A DNA stretch of 64,000 bases from Mytilus edulis. Its lineage: Eukaryota > Mollusca > Bivalvia > Mytilida > Mytilidae. Every line of letters begins with the position of its first letter. Position 1 is the first letter of the stretch. Of the stretch, positions 40,001 through 49,400 are shown one piece after another. The DNA lies in the NCBI RefSeq assembly GCF_963676685.1, contig NC_092355.1:70461176-70525175 (forward strand), given 5' to 3'. The notes below the pieces were generated by a model that worked only from the letters and a program-made list of their open reading frames with translations, made no database searches and was not told where the DNA came from. Position numbers and translations under genes: made by a program.

Positions 40001-41924
40001 AAAGGTACCCTAGTTGACTTGAGTTTAATGGTTGCATTTGTTGTTTTAATTGGGGTTACCTCAGATAACCCTGTCATGAATGAATACTTCCTATCATTAA
40101 AAAAAAAAAGAAGTTTATAATTTTACAAGCCATCCCCACCCTACACGTACATACGAAATGAACGATCGGTGAATACAAATAATACAATCATTTGGGAAGT
40201 TTGTTGACATCTTTGGTATTTGGTCACATTAAAATTTGGTATTAAGATCTATCTAAATAAGAACTATATTTTCGTGCGCATTTAATCAATGACGCATTAC
40301 CATGATTACCTCAAGGCACCGATTACCTCAGGGCATACAGCAGCGGACCTAACTGCCACCTGCGAGTGATGGAGTAAAGAGAATGGTAACGGAACGGAGA
40401 TGATCAGTATACGGATTTTGCAGTATTATCTGACATATCTTACCATCTGTATCAATTTCCTTGATCATTTGCTGAGCCTGTTGTAGTGTCATATTAACTC
40501 CTATAAAATGGCCTCCTTTTACAAATTCTTTTGCAGACAATTTGTTATCTTTGTTCAAATCTAATAATTCAAATGTTCGTTTGATTTCTGAAAAATGGAA
40601 AAGACATTTCTACCCTGACCAATATTATGAAGATCAATTGCGATTACATGTTATTATTTTAATTTCGAGGTTTGTCCCTTAACTACTGGATTGTAGCCAT
40701 ATGTGGAGCAGTAAAATTATTACAGTTTTAAGTGGTCTATATATTAATATATAGAGTGATCAAATATACTAACATGAGCTTTCAACTAGATATGAGTGAA
40801 GTAGTTTGCCGAATTAAGTCATCTTTGTATCCCAAAAGAGAAAATTGTCGGTAGAGATTTTGATTGTGTTCTTTAAAACACGAATCTTCTGTTTACATTT
40901 ATAATCGAACAAAAAATGAAGGTTACCCAATTGGTTTCGATAAGGGAGACAAACGATACTAAAGGAATATTCATACTGTTAGTTGAAATTAAACTGATGG
41001 TGCAAAAAATGAAAACGACAATAAGACAAACATTACACAAAACACATCATAGAAAACCAATTATACTCAGCAACACAAACACCACATCTAGACATTACAC
41101 AAAACACATCATAGAAAACCAATTACTCAGCAACACGAACACCACATCTAGACATTACACAAAACACATCATAGAAAACCAATTACTCAGCAACACGAAC
41201 TCCACATCTAGACATTTTTAGTCTTATTTTGGTCATTTTTTAAGATTATAAGAAATTAACCGTCTTGTCGGAATCTTTCGACCCAACCTTGATACACAAA
41301 TGAAGATAATAACTAAGTACATATAATTTAATACGTATACATTGATATATAAGATAAAAAGGTTATACTAAAATAGTAGTAAGATTTTTTGACGAGATTA
41401 ATGTAAACCATTTAATTCGAACTATTATTTGATAGTATTTTAATCTATAAAAATGTGTAGGTATTGTCAGATATCAACTGAATTGTAGGTAACAGTTTAA
41501 ACATTATCATATTTTAAGACACACCGTCAACGCACTTGCTTTTCTAACGCTTAAACATGTTTGTCATGTTCAGAAATACAGACAGCAGTGGTATACTGCT
41601 GTTCACAAGTCATGAATCGATCGAGAGAAAACAAATCCTGATAACAAACCAAAACGGGGGGAAATACATTAATTATAAGAGGAAGACAAAAGAACAACAG
41701 GAACACCAAAAAGCAACAACAACATACGCCACCGAATATAGAGACGAACTATTTGATAGCAACTGCCTTATTCCTGACTAAGTACAGAATATTTTAAGAA
41801 AAATGTTTTGACCTCGAAGTTCATTTGCTAGTCTGCTTGACGTAATCTTCAAATCTCCTTTCGGTCGGTAGTATATACATTTACCTGAAAGATGTTCTTT
41901 ACTTATTTCTCCTTGGTCTGTCAT
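22037..41924 (-). CDS. Calmodulin-like EF-hand protein, gene 3 (154 aa)
   Basis: Exons (5' to 3') 41885-41924, 40444-40587, 24306-24557, 22037-22065; phase-1 introns of 1297, 15886 and 2240 bp. Starts MTDQGEISKEHLSEIKRTF, ends SEFVKYFCEL. Loops: 23-34 DLNKDNKLSAKE (Asn for Gly at position 6), 59-70 DTDGNGYIEYDE, 101-112 DTDNSGEVDLGE, 135-146 DVNGDGKISYSE; all keep the position-1 Asp and position-12 Glu, so four Ca2+ sites are likely. The join across the 15.9 kb intron rests on matching phase, the loop completed across it (DTDG|NGYIEYDE) and the absence of another exon 3 between; cDNA would settle it. The giant intron is mostly the 26201-40363 element. An acceptor (TTTTAG|ATAGAC) 17 bp before the ATG and a donor CAC|GTAAGT at 43287 suggest a non-coding first exon. 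Confidence 0.85.
22655..22745 (-). repeat. Dispersed repeat R1 copy
   Basis: Reverse orientation: CGAGCGTCACTGATGAGTCT, TTGTAGACAAAACGCGC, AATCCTGGTATCTTTG. In intron 3 of gene 3. Confidence 0.6.
22871..24229. mobile_element. Foldback: two inverted 444-bp elements around a 471-bp spacer
   Basis: Arms 22871-23314 and 23786-24229 are reverse complements of equal length with few differences. Each arm is itself bounded by GGTCCGAGACCACAATT and its inverse, so each looks like a full MITE. The right arm has a 16-bp C-run and three tandem copies of TCAAGGGACGACAAG near its outer end. The spacer holds a repeat R3 copy (23455-23660). It fills most of intron 3 of gene 3. Confidence 0.8.
23455..23660 (+). 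repeat. Dispersed repeat R3 copy
   Basis: CTCCGAGGAAATTTC, ATCAAACGAATGGACAACAA, CTGTCATATTCCTGACTTGG, GTAGAAAATGGTGGATTTAA. Other copies: 48280, and inverted at 56035, 57085 and 62945. Confidence 0.65.
25201..25736 (+). pseudogene. Penelope-like retroelement 3' fragment
   Basis: Open frame 25201-25431 reads GVYISQLIRYSRACNSY and KSSLRKFYGRHHELVDRYG, the C-terminal part of the same type of reverse transcriptase whose core is at 26896-28062 (there GVYISQLVRFSRVCNN). A 3' non-coding tail follows to 25736; it is repeated inverted at 20622-21056. The upstream RT core is absent (5'-truncated). In intron 2 of gene 3. Confidence 0.65.
26400..26554. mobile_element. Truncated PIF/Harbinger-like MITE end
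   Basis: Right end GAAATGATTGCTGCC followed by TAA, preceded by a C-run (26511-26526) and by a segment that is the inverse of 15715-15760 (CATTACATATAGTGGCAG). The left end is missing. Nested in the 14-kb element. Confidence 0.55.
26745..26889. mobile_element. MITE, 'CAGTGGCGGATCC' family
   Basis: GGCGGATCCATCC to GGACCCGCCACTG, with AAGGGGGTTCCCAATCCAGG inside; same family as 4031 and 19215. The left tip is worn. Sits against the 5' side of the RT relic. Confidence 0.65.
26896..28062 (+). pseudogene. Broken Penelope-like reverse transcriptase
   Basis: Motifs in order: SVKNSLEVLDKLH, SFDFSTLYTTLPH (RT motif A), GIPMGTN with ADLF (motif B region), RYLDDIL (motif C, catalytic DD), CPFLDLDIYI, then GVYISQLVRFSRVC and, in a shifted frame, KFYHQYKEIIRKYN to the stop at 28060-28062. 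An in-frame TAA at 27396-27398, a small loss around it and a frameshift near 27780 disable it. The 5' part is missing and no GIY-YIG nuclease is visible. RT motifs are clear; the Penelope-like label is from motif resemblance. Confidence 0.7.
28063..28700 (+). repeat. 3' tail of the retroelement
   Basis: Non-coding stretch shared, inverted, with 11130-11530 (ACCCCTAACGGGAGGGATTG). Includes AACATGTTTAACCCCGCCGC, also seen in the repeat R2 copy near 50035, and the widely seen CTCTATGGTCGGGTGGTTGT. Confidence 0.6.
28701..29029. other. Interior of the 14-kb element, nothing recognised
   Basis: AT-rich, no motif or repeat that I can name. Confidence 0.35.
29030..32292. repeat. 39-bp minisatellite array (GGTTACCTCAGGGAACC)
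   Basis: From 29750 to 32292 the unit GGTTACCTCAGGGAACCATT + GTACTACTGTGCATGGTCA repeats about every 39 bp, roughly 60-65 copies; before that, from 29030, units are diverged (CTCAGGTCATCTGTAAATTA type). Since 39 is a multiple of three and the unit has no stop, all three plus frames stay open for up to about 220 codons with 13-residue repeats (MVRLPQGTIVLLC and two others). No start context, splice or codon bias supports translation. Confidence 0.9.
32293..32730. other. Junction between the two arrays
   Basis: About 440 bp of AT-rich DNA with no repeat structure recognised. Confidence 0.35.
32731..37306. repeat. 193-bp satellite array, left block
   Basis: Monomers begin at GGTTACCTGAGGTAACCCTG, an odd palindrome of 17 bp plus CTG, and recur every 190-197 bp (e.g. 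32731, 32924, 33117). Conserved inner parts: CGTAGATACTTTGCTAG, TTTATTTTAAATGTAGGACT, TTGTTTATGTGATG, AACTTGAGTTAAAT. Variant monomers recur in order every 777-778 bp (four monomers), e.g. the TGTCTGGGGTTACCTCAGGT type at 34239, 35016 and 35794, so there is higher-order structure. About 24 monomers. The short AACTTGAGTTAA-type segments are also palindromic. Confidence 0.9.
37307..38833. mobile_element. 1.5-kb inverted-repeat element inserted in the satellite
   Basis: Ends ATGTCGTGTACAT and its exact inverse; inverted repeats extend about 166 bp (37307-37472, 38668-38833) with scattered mismatches. Each end holds several GTACAAGTAATTACTTGTAC-type palindromes and an ATGATGCCATCAT palindrome. 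It splits a 193-bp monomer in the GATGTATATATAT segment, so a target duplication (probably TA-rich) cannot be read unambiguously. The interior shows no transposase; short open frames at 38173-38442 are not recognisable. Confidence 0.75.
38834..40090. repeat. 193-bp satellite array, right block
   Basis: Six to seven monomers continuing the left block (e.g. GGTTACCTGAGGTAACCCTG at 39668 and GGGTTACCTCATGTAACCC near 39279), ending 200 bp before the right inverted repeat of the 14-kb element. Confidence 0.85.
41030..41211. repeat. Three tandem 60-62-bp units
   Basis: 41030-41091, 41092-41151 and 41152-41211, each from ACATTACACAAAACACATCA to AACACCACATCTAG, nearly identical. In intron 1 of gene 3. 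The open frame across it is a by-product. Confidence 0.85.
41577..41800 (+). repeat. Dispersed repeat R4 copy
   Basis: GCAGTGGTATACTGCTGTTC, AATCGATCGAGAGAAAACAA, GACGAACTATTTGATA, TTATTCCTGACTAAGTACAG. Other copies: 43725, 55385, 60785. Lies just before exon 1 of gene 3 on the opposite strand sense. Confidence 0.6.
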
Positions 41925-42038
41925 GGTATCTTTTGTCTATCTAAAATTGAAATTTAATCTCGCTAAGATAAAATATTTGATAAAAATATAAAATTTATTT
42001 TCTCTCTAATTTCTGTGAATTTTATACTTCGTTAATAG

Positions 42039-42310
42039 TTATCAAAGGTACCAGGATTATAATTTAGTACGCCAGACGCGCGTTTCGTCTACACAAGAAT
42101 CATCAGTGACGCTCATATCAAAATATTTAAAAAGCCAAACAATCACAAAGTTGAAGAGCATTGAGGATCGAAAATTCCAAAAAGTTATACCAAATACGAC
42201 TAAGGTAATCTGTGCCTGGGATAAGAACATCCTTAATTTTTCGAAAAATTCAAAGTTTTTTTAAACAGAAAATTTATAAAAATGACCACATTATTGATAT
42301 TCATGTCTAC
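42039..42310 (+). repeat. Dispersed repeat R1 copy
   Basis: TATCAAAGGTACCAGGATTA, CGCCAGACGCGCGTTTCGTC, AATCATCAGTGACGCTC, AGAGCATTGAGGATCG. Very like the copy at 60080-60285. Confidence 0.7.
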
Positions 42311-44054
42311 TGGGCTGGTTATACCCTCGGGGACGAAACGTCGTAAGAATGTTTATCAAGCCGCAACATATTTGCTTCAGCTTGTTTTCTTCTTAGTGTT
42401 TGTCTTGATTGGTTAGAGTTTCAAGTTACTTTTATTAAAGAATTAGTTTGAATGTACTTTCCCAAACCCTCTTGAAAATAATTATTCAATATACTGCGTA
42501 CGTCATTGTTAAATTTTTCGCATTTTGTTTACATCGGTAGATTATATATTGACTGCATTTTGATATTTTATCAATCGATTACATTTTTTTTTTCTGTATT
42601 GGTTTGTTTTTTGGTTATTTATCTGAGTCATTGGTATGTTCCCGCTTGCTGTTTTATTCTATTTTCATTTCAATATTCTGACTGAAATATATTACCTGGC
42701 TTCTCTGTTTTTGTGATCATCTCTTTCTTTTTTTAATTCAATATGCACTCTCTGTATTTCTAATTTCTTGTTTATTTAACGCTTTCATGCTTGTTTTCGG
42801 CTTTTAGATAAACACTAGAAGAACATTTAACCGAATCACTGTCTGAATTCTTGCAATGTTTTCTGTCCATTTACGTTATATCAGCCCTTTACTGTTTACT
42901 CTGTATTAGGTTATGAATTTTGATAAAAAGAAGATTTTTAGGTGCAAAATGTGAGTTTTTTGGCTTATAGAAATTACATGTCAATATATTCAACAATTCA
43001 AAATTTCGGCTTCCTTAGTTACAGACAATGAGATAGAGAATTTTACGCTAACTGTCATCCAATCAGAACCATTGATACAAAATAATTGCATTATAATTTT
43101 AAATATGTTCCTCTCGAGAATCACTGAAGAGACATTAGTCGTCAAAATCTGTAACTTTTGGTACTGCTGACGTTATTTATTTATATACAAGAAACATTTA
43201 AACACAATAATTTCAAACTTAAAATATTGAACTAACTTAACCATCTTTCCTAAGCTTAAGCGATGAAAATATGTAAACCTACTTACGTGTTTTTCTAAAA
43301 CATCGTCATCCACCAAACTTGTTAAATTGTCAGACCTATGTTTGAACTTTATTTATTTGAAAACCCCTCGTGTTGTAATTCAACACACTATATTTTTTAA
43401 TCTTCTCATTTTATCACTTAATGCTGAACCAACGCCATTTAATATTCTCTTTGTTTTGTTCTTTCATCACAAAAATCTGATGGTCACAGGTCAAATGATC
43501 AGATAAATAATAAAACAATAGAATTAAATGTGTATTTAATAAATAAGATTTAAAATTATCTTTATTTAAATTTAAATCTTAAATAATAATCGATTCTCAT
43601 ACCACGAATAACCTCTCAATAGTTTGGACTATGAGCAAGATACATAAAAAAGGTCTTCTTGTAACGTAGGTTTCATCTTTATCATATATTATTGACATAA
43701 AACTACGCGAGGGTCGTAATAAAGGCAACAGTAGTATACCGCTGTTCAAAACTCATAAATCCATGGACAAAAAACAAAATCGGGATAACAAACTAAAAAA
43801 CGTGTTTGTTTTGGGGGGAGGGGGGGGGGGGGGGGGGTAGCGTGCACATTTATGAACTGGACCGCCATTCTCTAAAACCATGTGGAGCATCAGTCGATAT
43901 GAAGTGACTTTCTATGTGTTTAATGATATTAGTACAGATGATATGCACTAATACTTTCATAATATTGTAGTGAGCAAGAAATTTCGGTAGTTTGATTCTT
44001 GGCTACGATTCCTTTTCCTAAATATTAGAACTACATTTGTGTGTCTAAGTGGCG
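42311..44054. other. Upstream region of gene 3
   Basis: AT-rich. Minus-strand donor-like CAC|GTAAGT at 43287 could end a non-coding first exon of gene 3. Repeat R4 piece at 43725-43800 (GGCAACAGTAGTATACCGCT). G-run at 43813-43838. No other gene seen. Confidence 0.4.
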
Positions 44055-44395
44055 CCACTCCTATATTTTGGCATCTTTTATTCTTTATCAAGCTTCAAAA
44101 CTTCTTAGGATTGAATTTCTGTTCAGGGTTGATGATGTCATGGATGTATGTAGAATAAGCTTTCTTACATTTTTTTTGTGAGTCTTTTTGATAGTTTTGT
44201 GTCTCTTGAAGTCTTTTGGTGTTTTGATTGTATGTGTTTTGTAAAAGCTTCTTTTTCCTACGTGTAATACTTTTTGTTGTTCCATTTATCTAAGGTTTGT
44301 GCTATCTGACTGAAGACATTTTTGATGGTACGTTTTTGTCTTGGATATACTTGAGCCCTGATTTCATGAACTCCCACATCTCTGATATTGAGCTA
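44055..44395 (-). pseudogene. LINE relic (CR1/Jockey-like linker region)
   Basis: Minus-strand frame reads EFMKSGLKYIQDKNVPSKMS, then after decay NGTTKSITRRKK, KKAYSTYIHDIINPE, NPKKF and SLIKNKRCQNIGVAP. This is the order seen between endonuclease and RT in CR1/Jockey-type LINEs. At least three in-frame stops. Clade from remembered motifs. Confidence 0.6.
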
Positions 44396-45303
44396 TGTGC
44401 ATTGTATAAGCCATGTACTATTTTAGATAGTCCATGTGTATCTGATTCCTTTGTTCTATGTCTGCTCTCTGCTTGACGTAAATTTTTCTTTGTTTTGGTT
44501 GTGGGTGCGTTGCTATAACATTACTTTCAATAAAGAATATATAGAGACATCCCATATTTACTATGATAGATTTATAGTCAGGTGTTGCTTCATTTCCATA
44601 TGATGATTCCGTGTCACATAGTTATGGCAGGTCATCACTGATGACGCTATCCCGTACAGCTTCCAATACACCCTCGTGTCCATCTTTACGATATTTTCTA
44701 TACTGGGTATTGTGGTGATATATCTCAGAGCTTGATATTGTAGTTTCACTAGATATAGACTAGAACGAGTTTAAAACAACGATGATGAATGATTCAAATA
44801 ATGATGACGAAATATTCGCCATTCCACAATTTACACAGTGACATGAAATGTTTGAATTAGCAAGTATGTTATATGCAGGTGTAGATATTAACATGAAGTC
44901 TGTGTGAAACAAAATAACCAAATAGATTAAAGTAGGGCGTTCGAAGTCGTCAACAGAAGGTTGCTTGTTCTCTCTGGGCATTGTGACTACCTTCGCCAAT
45001 TAAAACGCAACTAAGTAGCAAAAAAGTAGTAGTTAAATTGGTACTAAAAAACAATAATTAACCAATCGATCACTTCTAAACCATCACTCAAACAAATAAT
45101 CAATACATTAAAGTCTTTGTGTCAAAAGTTTGCATATATCAAACCAGTACAACGAAATTGAAGTGCAAATGCCTTATTTCGTGGCATTTATAATTCTCAA
45201 TTTCAAAGTATTATTTCTAAACATTCGAACACAAAACATTATTGTGACTCCTTTATAGAATAAATAAAAAGTCAGCAAATGACATACCTGACATGAATAC
45301 TAT
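44396..45303. other. Intergenic stretch, no gene seen
   Basis: The minus-strand open frames at 44561-44749 and 44760-44999 could be remains of the LINE's endonuclease side, but I recognise no motif. Confidence 0.35.
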
Positions 45304-45451
45304 AGTGTTATTAACTCGCTGTTTCTGTATTGGCACTGGTATAGATTCAAGGAATGCTGTATTGGCCTCGAGACCCGTAGGGTTGAGGACAAATACAGCT
45401 GACCGAGGATCTATTCCAGTGCCAATACAGAAACAGCCAGTTTATAACACT
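45304..45451. mobile_element. 148-bp hairpin MITE
   Basis: AGTGTTATTAACTCGCTGTT + TCTGTATTGGCACTGG pairs with CCAGTGCCAATACAGAAACA + GCCAGTTTATAACACT. A further TGTATTGGCACTGTTTTTTC at 45542 and CTGTATTGGCCCTGTTCG at 45737 suggest worn relatives next to it. Confidence 0.65.
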
Positions 45452-46495
45452 TTAATTAAATGATTATGAGAAAATTAAAAACCGGAAGTGGACGTCCCGT
45501 ATTAGCCCATGGGCCAATACGGCTTTCCCCCGCTTTTTTTTTTGTATTGGCACTGTTTTTTCCCGTTTCACACATCATTTAACCTGTTTATTTTATGATT
45601 TTGATTTACAAAATATTATACAAATGTTTTTATGTATAACGATACTTCCAAAGTTAAGTAATGGCGTAAGAAAATTGAAAACAAAAAGTGAACGTCCTGT
45701 TTTTGCCCTGAGTTAATACGGTTTTTTCCCGCTTGTTTCTGTATTGGCCCTGTTCGAAGAGAAATATTAAATCTTGATTTATACCGACAGTGGAACGTTT
45801 TCAGTATTGTACATGCTGATTTATCCGTATTAGGGCTTATTTGCTCATATCATTTAATGATACATTATAATTATCTAAACCCAAAAGTTTGCGCGATTTT
45901 CATTTTTTGTGTGTCCATTTGGTTTGTCTGTTCCGAATCGATTTGCAGATTCGAACAGCGGTTAACAATTGTCGCCTTAATTAAACCTTTAAAATGTAAA
46001 TAAAATAGAATATATTGATAAGATATCATGGTATTTTATAACCAAAATCCGATATTAGATAAAAGATTAAATTGATTTAATATGCTTTTTATGAAATCAT
46101 TATAAACAAATTGACAAAATATATGACATGACATTTAGATGTCACAAACGATACATATAATCACATGGCAGAAAATAACACACTTCTGTAGATAAATCAA
46201 CGACATCACCTTTTTGAAATCATTATCCTCTGTTCAATCTTTTCATATCAGACTATGCATACATTTGTACATGTAATATGTGCCAAAAAAAAGTTAATCA
46301 AAACATAATTGCGGGAAAGTAACTTGAATGTTTTCATTTGATGCCACACTGACACACGGGTAAATGACCGTATTCCATTTGAATGAATAACTGTGGAGAA
46401 TAAGCTGTCTCTTTATTGTCCTAGTATTGATGAAATTCTTCAGATTTACAGGTTCTTCTCAATATGTCTTATGTCAACCAATGGATACAAAGACA
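45452..46495. other. Downstream region of gene 4
   Basis: Minus-strand AATAAA at 46417-46412, 79 bp behind the stop of gene 4, is a plausible polyadenylation signal. Otherwise AT-rich DNA with worn copies of the 45304 element. Confidence 0.45.
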
Positions 46496-49400
46496 TCATA
46501 TTTCGCAAAAGTATTTAACAAATTCTGAAAAATTGAAAAGATTTTAACAACAACAATAATAGAGATATGACATCCTTTCCCTGAAAAAAAGATGATGGCT
46601 ATTCATTTTGATTTCAAACACTTTTTATCTCATTTATCTCATCATTAACATGGTGTTTTGTATAAGTTTTCTATATTTGGGTCCAGGTTACTTTCAAAAT
46701 GTCTGCTTTGAGTCGGTGCGTAATCATGCTAATGACGTGAGATTATGATCTGTCTAGTCTTTAGGTGTAATGTTTTGTATTGTACGTGAAACGGTTGTGT
46801 GAATTATGTAGCTAGTAAAACAAAATTATAACCGAGTTGAATAATAATTGATTTAAGTACTAGTATATAAATAAACTCATCATAGATAACAGGTTTAAAT
46901 TTTGTATTTACGCCAGACGCGCGTTTCGTCTACAAAAGACTCACCAGTGACGCTCGAATCCAAAAAACTTAATAAGGCGAAATAAAGTACAAAGTTGTAG
47001 AGATCTGAGGACCAAAAATCCTAAAAGTCTAGCAGAATACATCTAAGGTAATCTTTTCCTGATGAAGAAAAGCCTCAGTATTTCAAAAACTCAAAAGTTT
47101 TGTAAACAGTTTATTTATAAATATGACCATATCAATGAAAATTCATGTCAAGTGCTGACTACTGATGAGGCAACAAGGTTTGAATACGATAGATGCATGT
47201 TTAACTTCTTTGAAATTCTTGCAAGTAGACTTCTGAGATACAGAACACATTTGAAGACAATTAAACATTTTGCTAAAATGAGTCTTTTCTGGAATGGAGA
47301 CTTCTCTCCTTGGCACACATACCACATATTTTTATTTCTAGTTAATGCGTCATTTAGGTCAGTCTGACCAGGAACCACGACTTTTATAATTAAATGTGTC
47401 ATTAATGATATACAGTGAAACCTGTTTAAACCAAACCTCTTCGGGACTTTAGATTGTGTTCAGTTTTATCAGGTTCACAACGCCTACAATTCGATATGAT
47501 TTTGCTTAAGAACATGTTTGGTTTAGACAAGTTTTCGGTTTATGCAGGATTCGGTTTAGTCAGGTTTCACTGTAAATAGATTGTCCATCTGATGCTACAG
47601 TATAAGATTCGATGGTATAACACCTCGGAATATTTTAAAGAGTGGTAAATATTTTGAACTATGAAAAACTGTCGAGGATTATTCATACCCGTGTACATAT
47701 AAACTTAACGGTAAACATGGAACAGTTATCCGACACTAGTATAATCACAGAATCTTAAACTACCAGTTTCATTCGCGAGACAATTTACCTCACACTTTTA
47801 CCACTTTGCTGACCATTGTATAAAAACAATCTCTAGAGGGAGAAATTTAGATTCTACCACTGCATCAAGTGTGATACGATATTTATCCACTCGAGACAGT
47901 TAAATTTTCAAAGTTAAAACGCGAGGTTTGCCCGAGCGTTTTAAATATTTAAAATTTAACTATCGAGAGTGGATAAATATCGTATTACACGAGATTTGGT
48001 GGTAGAATCAGTTTCTCTAATTATTTTTATGCAGTATGCAGGCAAACTTATTACTTCTTCTGAAAAGATGTGTTCTTGTTATGTGACGTCATCAGGCATG
48101 GTCGCCTTTTTTCATGACGTCACAATAGGAAATTCAGAAGAAAAGCAAGACAATTTGAAGTCATAATCGAATTTCGACCAATGAATAGCTAAGATCAAAC
48201 GAACCACACGTTGATTAAATAAAAATAATCAACAGGTAAGGAAAACGATAAATCGGCTAAGAATTAGAGAAAAAAGTAAAATCACAAAAATACTGAACCC
48301 AGAGGAAAATCAATTTGGAAAGTCCATAATCACATGGCAAAATCAAATAACAAAACGCATTAAAACGAATGGACAAGAACTGTCATATTCCTGACTTGGT
48401 ACAGACATTTTCAAATGTAGAAAATGGTGGATTAAACCTGGTTCTATAGCGCTAACCCTCTCACTTTGATGACAGTCTCATCAAATTCCGTTATATATAC
48501 ATTGATGCGTTTACTAAACAGACACAATAAATAAAATATGAGAAATATGAGAAATATATTTTATTCATTTAAGTTAAGTAAAACATGAATGTGTTCATAG
48601 TACACGGACGCCCCATCCGCAATATCATTTTCTATATTCAGTGGACTGTGAAAATGGGATAAAAACTCTAATTCGGCATTAAAATTAGAAAGATCGTATC
48701 ATAGGAAACAAATGTACTAAGTTTCAAATTGATTGGACTTCAACTTCATCAAAAACTACCTCGACCAAAAACTTTAACCTAAAGCGGGACAGACGGACGA
48801 GCAAACGGACGAACGAACGGATGAAGGGCCGCACAGACCAGAAAACATAATGCCCCTAAGTGGGCATAAAAACCATACCATTGAATGAGATTTCCCCGTC
48901 ACCATCTGTGTCTGCATTATTGAAATGCTCTAAAACTGCTTTTTCTGTCATACCATATCCTGACCGACCAAGAACCATTTTTAATTCGTCGAAGCTTATA
49001 GAACCGTTCCCATCTTTATCGAATTTCCTAAAGTTAGCCAGATGCATTGCTTTCTCTTTTTCCACTTTCTTCAACTTTGAATTCATTAATTGTCGGTACT
49101 GTTCATATGTAATCAAACCTTTACCTGAAAATGAAAATAAACACATCATAGTCAGATACAGGCTTAAAATTGTGTACGCCTGAAGCGCTCACCAATAGCG
49201 CTCGATGAAGGCCTAAAAATACAAAATAAAGCTCGAAGTTGAAGTAAATTTATTCCGATATGTTTTTTGTCTTTGATAACAATTTTTGTAATTTTTATTA
49301 TGCACTATCTTTTTATTTTTTGTTTTGTTATTTTTTCAGCTGCAAAGAATGTATTTGTTTAATATAATACCGCTGGAATTTTGGTTAAAAGAGTAAATAT

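Larger units (their letters stand above)
26201..40363. mobile_element. 14.2-kb Mutator-like element candidate with internal satellites
   Basis: 26201-26268 and 40296-40363 are inverted repeats of about 68 bp with four mismatches (GCAGRTGGCAGTTAGGTCCG...). GAGTGATGG stands directly outside both ends (26192-26200, 40364-40372), a perfect 9-bp duplication as made by Mutator-type transposases. No MULE transposase is recognisable, so it is probably non-autonomous. The interior is two tandem arrays (39 bp and 193 bp), nested MITEs and a broken RT. The inverted repeat contains TTACCTCAGGG, the same 11-mer found in every good 39-bp unit, and the 193-bp unit is centred on GGTTACCTGAGGTAACC. It lies in intron 2 of gene 3, ending 80 bp from the exon 2 donor. 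Confidence 0.7.

Noticed and set aside
24558-40443. Treating exons 1-2 (40.4-41.9 kb) and exons 3-4 (22.0-24.6 kb) of gene 3 as two separate genes
   Set aside because: Each half alone would be incomplete, the EF-2 loop is completed exactly across the join with matching phase, and no rival exon lies between. Kept as the main model, with cDNA as the deciding test.
47062-47402. Open frames on both strands
   Set aside because: Start inside a repeat R1 copy within an intron; no family resemblance.
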